From NCBI GenBank assembly GCA_963805925.1, contig CAWDWB010000006.1, forward strand, positions 10,310 through 74,309: a DNA stretch of 64,000 nucleotides, written 5' to 3'. Positions 37,823 to 45,336 of the stretch are shown piece after piece. Origin of the DNA: CAMPKL01 sp963805925 (GTDB lineage: Bacteria > Acidobacteriota > Terriglobia > Bryobacterales > UBA6623). The position numbers were made by a program, and so were the translations under genes. The notes beneath the pieces are model-generated. The model saw only the letters and a program-made list of their open reading frames with translations, had not been told where the DNA came from and made no database searches. Each line of letters begins with the position of its first letter. Position 1 is the first letter of the stretch.

Positions 37823-39133
37823 ATGGACGCACTCAGCCTACATCGCTTCCATTTCGCCTTCACCATCACCTACCACTACCTGTTTCCGCAGCTCACCATG
37901 GGGCTCGCCCTGATGATCTTCCTGTGGAAGTCCCAGGCTCTGCGCACCGGCAACGAAGACTACAACCGAGCGGCTCGCTTCTGGACCAAGCTCTTCGGCC
38001 TCAACTTCGCCATGGGCGTCGTCACCGGAATTCCCATGGAGTTCCAGTTCGGCACCAACTGGGCGCGCTTCTCCGCTGCCGCCGGCGGCGTCATCGGTCA
38101 GCCCCTCGCCATGGAAGGCCTCTTCTCATTCTTCTTGGAGTCCGCCTTCCTCGGCTTCCTGCTCTACGGCGAAAAGAAGCTCGGGCCCCGCGGGCATTGG
38201 TTCGCCTCGCTCTGCGTCTTTCTCGGCTCCTGGCTCTCGGGCTATTTCATCGTTGCGACCGACGCCTTCATGCAACACCCAGTCGGCTTCGTGGAAGGCG
38301 CCGGCATATTCCAGCTCGAAAGTTTCTGGTCCCTACTGACCAACTCCTGGCTGGTCTGGCAGTACCCGCATACGATGATGGGCTCGGTCGTCACCGCTTC
38401 TTTCGTCGTCGCTTCCATCGCAGCCTTCTACCTACTGGCGGGTAAGCACGAGCAGCAAGCGCGCGTATTTCTCAAACTGGCCATTCCTCTCGGACTCTCG
38501 AGCAGTCTCCTCGTCGCGTTCACCGGCGACGGACAAGGCAAGCTCGTCGCCCAGCACCAGCCCGTGACGCTGGCCGCCATGGAAGGGCTTTTCACCACGA
38601 CTGAAGGGGCGCCGCTGGCGCTCATTGGCCAGCCCGACGTCGAAAATCGCCGCCTCGACAATCCGATTCACATCCCACAGCTGCTGAGCTTCATCACCTA
38701 TCGCCGCTGGAAAGCCGAAGTGCGCGGACTCGATCAGTTCCCGGAAGAGGATTGGCCCGACGCCATTCCGCTGCTCTATTACAGCTTCCACATCATGGTC
38801 GGCCTGGGAACGATCTTCATCGCCGTCATGAGCGCGGCATCGTTTCTGCTCTGGCGCGGCAAGCTCTTCCAGTTCCGGCCGTTGCTTTGGGGACTGGCCT
38901 TGCTGTTGCCCTTCCCCTACATCGCCAACACCGCCGGTTGGACCGCCGCCGAACTCGGCCGTCAACCTTGGCTGCTTTACGGCCTCATGCGCACCGCCGA
39001 CGGCTACTCCGCCAATGTCTCGGCCGGCAACACGCTGTTTAGCCTCATGGGCTTCATGGGCATCTATGGGCTGCTCACTTTCTTGTTTCTGTTTCTCGCC
39101 TACCGCGTTCTAGAGAAAGGACCTGCGGCCTAA
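37823..39133 (+). CDS. cydA: cytochrome bd ubiquinol oxidase subunit I
   Basis: 436 residues from ATG 37823 (AGAAGG 6 nt upstream). CydA binds all three haems and oxidises quinol to reduce oxygen. The haem b595 axial ligand is His18 (TYHYLFPQ). Family motifs GIPMEFQFGTNW, GQPLAMEGLFSFFLES, QYPHTMMGSV (haem b558 His) and GRQPWLLYGLMRTADG are present. At 436 residues it is of the short Q-loop type. cydB follows after 7 bp. The complex supports respiration at low oxygen in the inner membrane. Confidence 0.96.
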   Translation: MDALSLHRFHFAFTITYHYLFPQLTMGLALMIFLWKSQALRTGNEDYNRAARFWTKLFGLNFAMGVVTGIPMEFQFGTNWARFSAAAGGVIGQPLAMEGLFSFFLESAFLGFLLYGEKKLGPRGHWFASLCVFLGSWLSGYFIVATDAFMQHPVGFVEGAGIFQLESFWSLLTNSWLVWQYPHTMMGSVVTASFVVASIAAFYLLAGKHEQQARVFLKLAIPLGLSSSLLVAFTGDGQGKLVAQHQPVTLAAMEGLFTTTEGAPLALIGQPDVENRRLDNPIHIPQLLSFITYRRWKAEVRGLDQFPEEDWPDAIPLLYYSFHIMVGLGTIFIAVMSAASFLLWRGKLFQFRPLLWGLALLLPFPYIANTAGWTAAELGRQPWLLYGLMRTADGYSANVSAGNTLFSLMGFMGIYGLLTFLFLFLAYRVLEKGPAA

Positions 39134-39140
39134 ACCGACC

Positions 39141-40181
39141 ATGGAAACCATTTGGTTCATCATCGTCTCCGTTATGGTCGCCGGCTACGTCGTCTTCGAC
39201 GGTTTTGACCTCGGCGTCGGCGTCGCTCACCTGTTCGTCGCCAAGACCGAAGACGAACGCCGCACCGTCATCGCCTCCATAGGCCCCGTCTGGGACGGCA
39301 ACGAAGTCTGGCTGCTTGCGGCCGGCGGCATCCTCTACTTCGCCTTCCCGCCCGTCTACGCGGCCGCCTTTTCGGGCTTCTACCTGCCGCTGACGATCAC
39401 TCTCTGGCTGCTCATCGGACGGGCCATCTCCATCGAGTTCCGCAACCAAGTCGAGGGCGATATCTGGAAGCCCATTTGGGACACCGGTTTCGCCGTCTCC
39501 AGCGCCTTGCTGGCCGTCTTTCTCGGAGCCGCCTTCGCCAATGTCGTACGCGGCGTTCCGCTCGATGCCGACGGCATCTTCTTTCTGCCGCTGTGGACCG
39601 ACTTCCAACCCGGCGCCGCCCCCGGAATCCTCGACTGGTACACCATCCTAGTCGGCCTCGCCGCTCTGGCAACGCTGCTCATTCACGGACTGCTTTGGCT
39701 GATTCTCAAGACCGACGGCCCGGTCGCCGCGCGCTCCGCGGCTCTATTCCGGCGAGGCTGGCCCGTCCTCGTCGCACTGATTGCCGCCGTCACCTTCGCC
39801 ACGTTTCAAGTGCAGCCTCACGTCCCCGAACGCATGTTCGGCCAGCCTTTGGCGCTGATCCTGCCGGCCGTCTCGATCGCCGCCCTGTTTGCCATGCGGG
39901 TCTACAACCATCGGGCTCAATCGCTCCAAGCCTTCCTCTCGTCCTGCGCCTTCATCGTCTTTCTGTTGCTCAGCGCGGTTTACGGCCTCTATCCCTATCT
40001 GTTGCCGTCCAACATCGACCCAGCAATCAGCCTCACCGCTTACAACTCAGCAACAGGCGACTACGGGCTGCGCGTCGGACTCTTGTGGTTCTTCCCCGGA
40101 GTCGTCCTGCTCGCCGCCTATTTCACCTACGTCTACGGAAAGTTCGCAGGCAAAGTACAACTCGACGAGACCGGCCATTGA
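39141..40181 (+). CDS. cydB: cytochrome bd ubiquinol oxidase subunit II
   Basis: 346 residues. Begins METIWFIIVSVMVAGYVVFD and has the CydB signatures GFDLGVGVAHLF, IGPVWDGNEVWLLAAGG and FPPVYAAAFSGFYLPL, with about eight or nine hydrophobic segments. It pairs with CydA to form the oxidase core. No cydX-like mini-ORF is obvious between this stop and the convergent SpoIIE-type gene at 40210, although the 28-bp gap leaves no room for one. Confidence 0.96.
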   Translation: METIWFIIVSVMVAGYVVFDGFDLGVGVAHLFVAKTEDERRTVIASIGPVWDGNEVWLLAAGGILYFAFPPVYAAAFSGFYLPLTITLWLLIGRAISIEFRNQVEGDIWKPIWDTGFAVSSALLAVFLGAAFANVVRGVPLDADGIFFLPLWTDFQPGAAPGILDWYTILVGLAALATLLIHGLLWLILKTDGPVAARSAALFRRGWPVLVALIAAVTFATFQVQPHVPERMFGQPLALILPAVSIAALFAMRVYNHRAQSLQAFLSSCAFIVFLLLSAVYGLYPYLLPSNIDPAISLTAYNSATGDYGLRVGLLWFFPGVVLLAAYFTYVYGKFAGKVQLDETGH

Positions 40182-40209
40182 GCAGCTACGCCTCTCTCCA
40201 GTCGCGCAA

Positions 40210-41358
40210 TCAAACGCCGGCGCTGAGCGGAGACTTGACCACAATCAGCGTCGCGTCATCGTCGCGATCCTCAGCGCCGCGGTGGCTCGCGAGCTTCTCC
40301 CGAACCGCCGCTGCAATGTGCCCCGCTGAGTCACCCTGCCGAGGCCTCACCACGGCGATCAATCGCTCTAGGCCAAAGTCTTCGCCCGCAGCATTCCGCT
40401 GCTCTGTGATGCCGTCTGAGTACAGCACGAGGATGCTGCCCGGCGGAAATGCCGCCTCGATCGTTTCGTACTCAACGTTGGGGAACAGGCCGATCGGCAA
40501 TCCTGTAGCCATCAGCATCTGGGGTTCAGCCTGGCCCGGTTGGAACAAGATCCCAGGCAAGTGGCCTCCACTGGCAAACGAGAGCTGATTCTCACCAGTC
40601 TTCACCACGGCGGCAGCCAGCGTGGCATAGCTGGCCTGGCCGATATTCTCCCAGAGCAGCTGGTTCAACGCTTTGAGGGCCTCCGCGGGCCCGGTCATCT
40701 GCCGCGCGAAGGTCTCCAACGCGATCTGCACCGCCGGCATGAGCATCGCGGCGGCAAGCCCCTTCCCAGCGACGTCGCCTAGGATGACGGCGATCGACCC
40801 GCCTCCCAAGTCGAGGAAGTCGTAGTAGTCCCCGCCAACCGCCTTGGCGGGGCGCATCTCAGCCGCGATATCCAAACCGCATTCCGGCGGAGCGTTCCGG
40901 TCGAGCAGGTTCCGCTGAACCTGAGTCGCCAAACTCATCTCTCGCAACAGTTGATTGCGTTGTTGGTAGGCGCTCTCAAAAAAACTGCCGCGCTGACGAC
41001 CCAGTCGAGCCAATACGGCGACCAAGGCCAAGAAGACGCCCGTCAACACAAGGTCGCGGACCAGCGCCGTCGGCCCTCCCAACTCGAGAGGCCCGAACCA
41101 TTGCCTCATCGCCACGCAAGCCGCCAGCAAGACAAACGACGTCATCTTGGACTGCGTGATGATGCTGTACGAAAGCGGAATCAGGTAGAGAAATCCGACG
41201 GAAGTCTCGCGGCCCGTCATCCAATCGGCATACGCCACAGACCCGATCGTCACCAGAATCAAGGCAATGTCGATTCTTTCAATCTGACGGTGCAGCGCAT
41301 CACGAACCGTGTGGCTGCGCTTTAGCCGTTCCTCAACCTGTGGTTCCTCGTCAGGCAT
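40210..41358 (-). CDS. membrane-bound SpoIIE/RsbU-type PP2C phosphatase
   Basis: 382 residues. The N-terminal third has three or four membrane helices (IALILVTIGSVAYADWM, SVGFLYLIPLSYSIIT, TALVRDLVLTGVFLALVAVL). A short coiled-coil linker with LATQVQRNLLDRNAPPECGL leads to the PP2C-like SpoIIE domain: AVGGDYYDFLDLGGGSIAVI, LGDVAGKGLAAAM, ASGGHLPGILF and LVLYSDGITEQRN, with the metal-binding Asp residues in place. Such proteins dephosphorylate anti-sigma-factor antagonists in partner-switching stress control. No cognate antagonist gene is adjacent. It is divergent from the exosortase gene (55-bp gap). Confidence 0.88.
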   Translation of the reverse strand: MPDEEPQVEERLKRSHTVRDALHRQIERIDIALILVTIGSVAYADWMTGRETSVGFLYLIPLSYSIITQSKMTSFVLLAACVAMRQWFGPLELGGPTALVRDLVLTGVFLALVAVLARLGRQRGSFFESAYQQRNQLLREMSLATQVQRNLLDRNAPPECGLDIAAEMRPAKAVGGDYYDFLDLGGGSIAVILGDVAGKGLAAAMLMPAVQIALETFARQMTGPAEALKALNQLLWENIGQASYATLAAAVVKTGENQLSFASGGHLPGILFQPGQAEPQMLMATGLPIGLFPNVEYETIEAAFPPGSILVLYSDGITEQRNAAGEDFGLERLIAVVRPRQGDSAGHIAAAVREKLASHRGAEDRDDDATLIVVKSPLSAGV

Positions 41359-41413
41359 CAGCCCTAGAGGATACCGCGAGGTTCACCCAGAAGCCCGGCG
41401 GTACAATCACTTC

Positions 41414-43060
41414 TTGGCAATCCCCACAGAACGGCACGGCCCGCTCAAGCCGCCCTCAGGCGTTGGTCTGCACGCGGCAATCGGTTGGCGGCTCGCCGTT
41501 GTCGGCGTACTGCTACCGCTGGAACTTCTGGCACTGACACTCACGTTCGACGGAGAGCATCTGGCCGGATTGCACACCTGGTGGTCGAGCTGGATTATCA
41601 ATGCACGTTCTGTTCCGCAACTCCTCGTCGTTGCAGCCGGAGCCTTACTGACGCTCAGTGCAGACCGGCTCCCCAACATCGAGCGAGACTTCGTTGCCGC
41701 CTTTCGCGCAAATTCCCGATGGCCTTATTGGCTAGCCGCCCACCTAGTCGGCTTCCTCTTACTCTTTGCGCTCACTCGCGCCGTTTTCGACGGCTCCTCC
41801 GCCAGCGCACTGACGGGAGTCTCGTGGATGACAGTTGCGGCGGCTACACTCGTCCTCTGGCTCGTGACCATGGCGCCTCCGCACTTCTGGGCTAGCGAGG
41901 CCGTGGCGAACAAGCGCATCGTGGCGATCGCGGCAACCGCCGGGACCGCGGCATGGATTGCCGGCCGACTGGTTACGAAACTCTGGGAGCCCTTCGCGGC
42001 CGCCGCCTTTTACGTTTCTGCGGCCCTGCTGAGACTCGTTTACCCGAATGTGGAGTCGTCTCTCGCAGACAAGTCCCTCAATGTGGATGGATTTGGCGTC
42101 CTCATCTCCGCGGAGTGTTCCGGTTTGGAAGGCGTTGGCCTTGTCTTGGTGTTCCTCGCGGCCTACTTTTGGATCTTTCGGGACCGCCACCGGTTTCCCC
42201 GGTCTCTGCTCTTGTTCCCCGTCGCCGCAGCAACCATCTGGATTTTCAACGCCGTACGCATCGCAGCTTTGGTGGTCATCGGTGCGGAGGTCTCTCCGGC
42301 CATCGCAGTGCAGGGCTTCCACTCCCAGGCCGGATGGATTGCCTTCACTCTGGTGACCGTCGGCATCGTCACGTTCGCCGGTCGCATGCCGTTTTTTCTC
42401 AAAGAAATCCCGGACGTCAGTACGGAGCCGGTCAGCACAACCCCCAGCTACCTCGTTCCCGTCCTGGCCGTCCTGGCGACCTCCTTGGTGACCGGCGCCT
42501 TTATCGGCGATTGGAACTGGCTTTACCCGTTGTCGATCGCCGCAGGCTCAGCGGCCTTGTGGCACTATCGCGCAGCCTACCGCCGATTCTACGTACGCAG
42601 CTCTTGGTCTGCGGTCCTCATCGGCATTGGCGTATTCGCGGTCTGGCTCGCTCTCGAACCTTCGAGCCCGGATGCGGGTGCGCCGCTGCGTGAGGGCGTT
42701 TCCGCGATGGGCGTCTTCGCCGCGGGGGCTTGGCTCGTACTGCGGTTGTTCGGCTCAGTCGTTGTGAACCCTATCGTCGAAGAGCTAGCCTTTCGCGGAT
42801 ACCTCATCCGGCGTTTCACGACTGCCGACTTCGAAAGCGTCCTATTTACCTCCATCACCTTTCTCCCGGCGCTGCTCTCCTCCATAGCGTTCGGACTGCT
42901 TCACGGTCGCTGGCTGGCTGGAACGCTCGCCGGCTTGGCTTACGCGTGGGCGCTCCACCGGCGAGGCGAACTCAGCGACGCCATCGTGGCTCACGCGACG
43001 ACGAACGCACTCATCGCCATCGCCGTGCTGGGCGCCGGCGCTTGGGGCCTGTGGATGTAG
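41414..43060 (+). CDS. xrtE: exosortase E / CPBP-protease fusion (VPEID-CTERM system)
   Basis: 548 residues from a TTG at 41414 (TACAAT 6 nt upstream, no Shine-Dalgarno sequence); the frame is open further upstream, so the start is uncertain. The N-terminal half is an exosortase with the transpeptidase triad: Cys235 (LISAECSGLEGVG), Arg282 (FNAVRIAALVV), His303 (QGFHSQAGWIAF). The C-terminal half is a CPBP intramembrane protease: Glu456-Glu457 and Arg461 (PIVEELAFRGYLIRR), His497 (AFGLLHGRW), His527/Asn531 (HATTNAL). This fusion defines exosortase E, which cleaves and sorts proteins with a VPEID-CTERM signal in the inner membrane. Two such candidate substrates lie at 44617 and 44994. The next gene follows after 8 bp. 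Confidence 0.9.
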   Translation: MAIPTERHGPLKPPSGVGLHAAIGWRLAVVGVLLPLELLALTLTFDGEHLAGLHTWWSSWIINARSVPQLLVVAAGALLTLSADRLPNIERDFVAAFRANSRWPYWLAAHLVGFLLLFALTRAVFDGSSASALTGVSWMTVAAATLVLWLVTMAPPHFWASEAVANKRIVAIAATAGTAAWIAGRLVTKLWEPFAAAAFYVSAALLRLVYPNVESSLADKSLNVDGFGVLISAECSGLEGVGLVLVFLAAYFWIFRDRHRFPRSLLLFPVAAATIWIFNAVRIAALVVIGAEVSPAIAVQGFHSQAGWIAFTLVTVGIVTFAGRMPFFLKEIPDVSTEPVSTTPSYLVPVLAVLATSLVTGAFIGDWNWLYPLSIAAGSAALWHYRAAYRRFYVRSSWSAVLIGIGVFAVWLALEPSSPDAGAPLREGVSAMGVFAAGAWLVLRLFGSVVVNPIVEELAFRGYLIRRFTTADFESVLFTSITFLPALLSSIAFGLLHGRWLAGTLAGLAYAWALHRRGELSDAIVAHATTNALIAIAVLGAGAWGLWM

Positions 43061-43068
43061 CGCCGCAC

Positions 43069-44517
43069 ATGAACGCCACGCAACAAGGCGGCCCTCCTCG
43101 ATCCGAGCCCGTCGCGCTGACCCCGTTCTGCTTCCTTTGGGCCATGACGCAGTTCCTGGACTTGCTTTGCTTCCCCAAATGGGTCTTTGAGCCCACAGGG
43201 ATCGCGCTATTCGTCGCCTCCGTTGCCGTCCTGGCTAAGCCGTCCTCGTCCGGACGTTTTCTCGCCATGTGCGGGCTAAATCTGGCCTACCTCTGGGTAC
43301 AGTCGCCGATTACGCCCAACCATATCCTCTTTGAGGGCTTCGTCAATGTCGTCATTCTTGGCGTAGCCCTCCGCCATTCGCGCCTCCGGCCCAAGGCTCT
43401 CGCACGCTCGACCGTCTTCTCTGAAGCCGCGCCTGTCTTGCGGATGCTCTTGCTGTCTCTCTACTTCTTCGCCTTTCTGCACAAGTTGAACTGGGATTTC
43501 CTGACCCCCGCGACCGGCTGTGCGGGCTTCATGCTCAAGGGCCTGGCCGAGCAGATTCCAATCGTACCCACCGGCATGTTCATGAAGACAGCGGCGATCT
43601 GGGCCACGTTGCTGGTGGAGGGCGGCATTCCCATCCTGCTGCTCTTCCCGCGAACCCGTCTGGCGGCGCTGCCCATCGCCTGGGCGTTTCACTTCATGTT
43701 GAGTTTCCACCCACGGCCCGGCATTTATGCCTTCTCGTCGATGGTGTTCGCTCAGCTAACGCTTTTCCTGCCTGCGACCTTCTTGGAGGGCCTGGAGCGC
43801 CTGCCGTTGGTCCAGCGATTTCAGGCCGCCATGGAGTACGGGCGCAGACACCTCGCCCGTCTACTGCTAATCGGAGCTTTGGCAGCGGCCGTCGGCGCGA
43901 TCGCCTTGCTGCTGAGCGGCTTCGACATACACGGAACCGGCCTCACGCTATTGCCCCGCTCTATCGGAATGGCGCTGTGGATTCCCTACGCTCTCGGTCT
44001 GCTGGCGCTGTTCATTTTCGCTTGGAGCAAGACTAGCCTGACTACGGCGGCTCCGCTCTTGAAACCTGCCTGGAGGTCGCCCGCTATCGTTGTCGTCGGC
44101 CTGTTCGCCTTAAATTGTTTTGCGCCCTACCTTGGCTTTCAAACGCTTCGAACGATGTCCATGTTCAGCAGCATTCGCACCGAAGGCGGCCGAAGCAACC
44201 ACCTCTTCATTCCGAGTAGCTTCCAGATGACGAGTCTCCAGGACGACCTCGTCCAGCTCGTCTCCTCCTCAGACATCTGGCTCGATTACTACGCTGACGG
44301 CAAAAGCCTCGTCACCTACACGGAACTCCGACGCCGCGCTTGGGAAGATCCAAATCGCCCCATCCAAGTCACCTACGAGCACCACGGCCAAGTCCACACC
44401 ATCAACACCTCCGACCCGCAAGCCAGCGCGGAACTCCCTCCCTTGCCGTTCCCGCTCCACAAGATCTTGGCCTTCCGTGTGATCGACCGAGAAGGTCCAG
44501 TAAACTGTCGCTGGTGA
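43069..44517 (+). CDS. HTTM-like multi-pass membrane protein in exosortase locus
   Basis: 482 residues, ATG 43069, 8 bp after the exosortase stop, so almost certainly co-translated with it. About ten hydrophobic segments in the first 370 residues include LSLYFFAFLHKLNWDFL and LPIAWAFHFMLSFHPRPGIY, which recall the HTTM family (membrane domain related to vitamin-K-dependent gamma-carboxylase). The last 110 residues are soluble (NHLFIPSSFQMTSLQDDLVQ, IWLDYYADGKSLVTYTELRR) and may extend outside the membrane. Its place between exosortase and substrates suggests a role in processing or modifying the sorted proteins. The family call is tentative and the function unknown. Confidence 0.6.
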   Translation: MNATQQGGPPRSEPVALTPFCFLWAMTQFLDLLCFPKWVFEPTGIALFVASVAVLAKPSSSGRFLAMCGLNLAYLWVQSPITPNHILFEGFVNVVILGVALRHSRLRPKALARSTVFSEAAPVLRMLLLSLYFFAFLHKLNWDFLTPATGCAGFMLKGLAEQIPIVPTGMFMKTAAIWATLLVEGGIPILLLFPRTRLAALPIAWAFHFMLSFHPRPGIYAFSSMVFAQLTLFLPATFLEGLERLPLVQRFQAAMEYGRRHLARLLLIGALAAAVGAIALLLSGFDIHGTGLTLLPRSIGMALWIPYALGLLALFIFAWSKTSLTTAAPLLKPAWRSPAIVVVGLFALNCFAPYLGFQTLRTMSMFSSIRTEGGRSNHLFIPSSFQMTSLQDDLVQLVSSSDIWLDYYADGKSLVTYTELRRRAWEDPNRPIQVTYEHHGQVHTINTSDPQASAELPPLPFPLHKILAFRVIDREGPVNCRW

Positions 44518-44532
44518 TCCGCGGAAATCTTG

Positions 44533-44574
44533 TTGACACCTGGAGATACTAGAACTACCATTAAGGCCTTCCAC
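44533..44574 (+). promoter_or_regulatory. promoter and 18-bp box before first VPEID-CTERM gene
   Basis: TTGACA (44533-44538), 17-bp spacer, TACCAT (44556-44561), then ACCATTAAGGCCTTCCAC (44557-44574), which overlaps the -10 box and includes the palindrome AAGGCCTT. The same arrangement precedes the second gene. Confidence 0.7.
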
Positions 44575-44616
44575 CTAGGGGCAGCCATGGTGGTTGGGGA
44601 GAAATACAAGTTGAAA

Positions 44617-44787
44617 ATGAACCGTTCCGTCTTGACCGCCGCCCTCTTCGTGCTCGCCGTGCCTGTTTTTTGTCTCGCCGATACCATACAGGTTGTACCC
44701 GAACTTAACCCCGCCTCGGCCAGCACGGCCATCGCCGTCATCGCGGGCTTTGGCATGCTGCTCCGTGATCGCTTCCGTCGGCGGTAA
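44617..44787 (+). CDS. mini VPEID-CTERM-like protein, copy 1
   Basis: 56 residues from ATG 44617. A signal peptide (MNRSVLTAALFVLAVPVFCL) is followed almost at once by VPELNPASAS, a hydrophobic helix (STAIAVIAGFGMLL) and a basic end (RDRFRRR). That order (motif, helix, Arg-rich tail) is the tripartite exosortase sorting signal. VPEL[N/D] is close to the VPEID motif of exosortase E targets. Only about five residues lie between the predicted signal-peptide cleavage site and the motif, so the mature product would be a tiny peptide. The motif has Asn where the second copy has Asp. An upstream in-frame ATG (44587) exists but would spoil the signal peptide. Confidence 0.75.
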   Translation: MNRSVLTAALFVLAVPVFCLADTIQVVPELNPASASTAIAVIAGFGMLLRDRFRRR

Positions 44788-44935
44788 CGTCCTCCCCTTG
44801 CCGCCGCTCTCTTGGGCAAAACACTAATCCCGCCAACGTTAGGGAACGCTTACTGGGACCATCCGGAAAGCCCTTTCGCTCGATCAAATAGAGCAGGCCC
44901 CGGGAGATTGCCGATGTTGACCCGTCGGCCAGTTG

Positions 44936-44977
44936 TTGACTATTAGAAGTACTGCATCCACCATTAAGGCCTTCCAC
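44936..44977 (+). promoter_or_regulatory. promoter and 18-bp box before second VPEID-CTERM gene
   Basis: TTGACT (44936-44941), 17-bp spacer, CACCAT (44959-44964), then ACCATTAAGGCCTTCCAC (44960-44977), identical to the box at 44557-44574. The spacers differ, so the identical part may be an operator or leader element under selection. Confidence 0.7.
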
Positions 44978-44993
44978 TTAGGAGAAACTTCAC

Positions 44994-45155
44994 ATGACCC
45001 GCATAATCTTGACCACCGCTCTCTTCACGCTCCTGTTGCCCGTTTTTGCTCTAGCCTCCCCCGTTCCTGAGCTCGATCCCGCATCGGCCAGTAGCGCCAT
45101 CGCCATCTTGATGGGCTTTGGCCTCATCGCCCGCGACCGCTTCCGCAAGCGGTAA
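44994..45155 (+). CDS. mini VPEID-CTERM-like protein, copy 2
   Basis: 53 residues, ATG 44994 with AGGAG 9 nt upstream. MTRIILTTALFTLLLPVFAL is a signal peptide. VPELDPASAS, the helix SSAIAILMGFGLI and the tail ARDRFRKR form the sorting signal. It aligns along its whole length with the 44617-44787 product. Mature sequence between signal peptide and motif is at most about three residues. It is too short to be caught by usual ORF length filters. The two genes with their promoters form a tandem duplication of about 400 bp, placed right after the exosortase E operon. Confidence 0.78.
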   Translation: MTRIILTTALFTLLLPVFALASPVPELDPASASSAIAILMGFGLIARDRFRKR

Positions 45156-45161
45156 CCGAAG

Positions 45162-45176
45162 GCCCCGCGCCGGGGC
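45162..45176 (+). terminator. hairpin after second VPEID-CTERM gene
   Basis: GCCCCG/CGGGGC with a 3-nt loop, 7 bp after the stop, without a T-tract. Weak terminator candidate. Confidence 0.4.
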
Positions 45177-45243
45177 TAGATCGCGCCAACTCGACAAATT
45201 GCGGACGTTCCTCTTGGACGCCTACCGCGGCGCTTCGCTGAGC

Positions 45244-45282
45244 ACTCATGCCGCCGGTCCTGCGGCGGTTCTCGGTATGAGT
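45244..45282. other. two-part inverted repeat upstream of Oar-like receptor
   Basis: Outer arms ACTCAT (45244-45249) and ATGAGT (45277-45282) enclose a perfect inner hairpin CCGCCG/CGGCGG (45251-45256 and 45263-45268). It lies 43 bp before the receptor's -10 box and could be a regulatory site or a terminator of the small-gene transcript. Confidence 0.4.
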
Positions 45283-45324
45283 CCATAAGTACACTCCGCC
45301 GTCCGAATGCCGCCCGCCTCACGA

Positions 45325-45330
45325 TATGAT
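45325..45330 (+). promoter_or_regulatory. -10 box of first Oar-like receptor
   Basis: TATGAT within GATATGATG, a string also found before the paralogue at 61262. GTG 45337 follows after 6 nt, pointing to a leaderless transcript. Confidence 0.45.
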
Positions 45331-45336
45331 GTCTGC

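Noticed and set aside
41414..43060. Plain CAAX-type protease
   Set aside because: The N-terminal half has the exosortase Cys, Arg and His in their usual contexts, so the fusion (exosortase E) is the better call.
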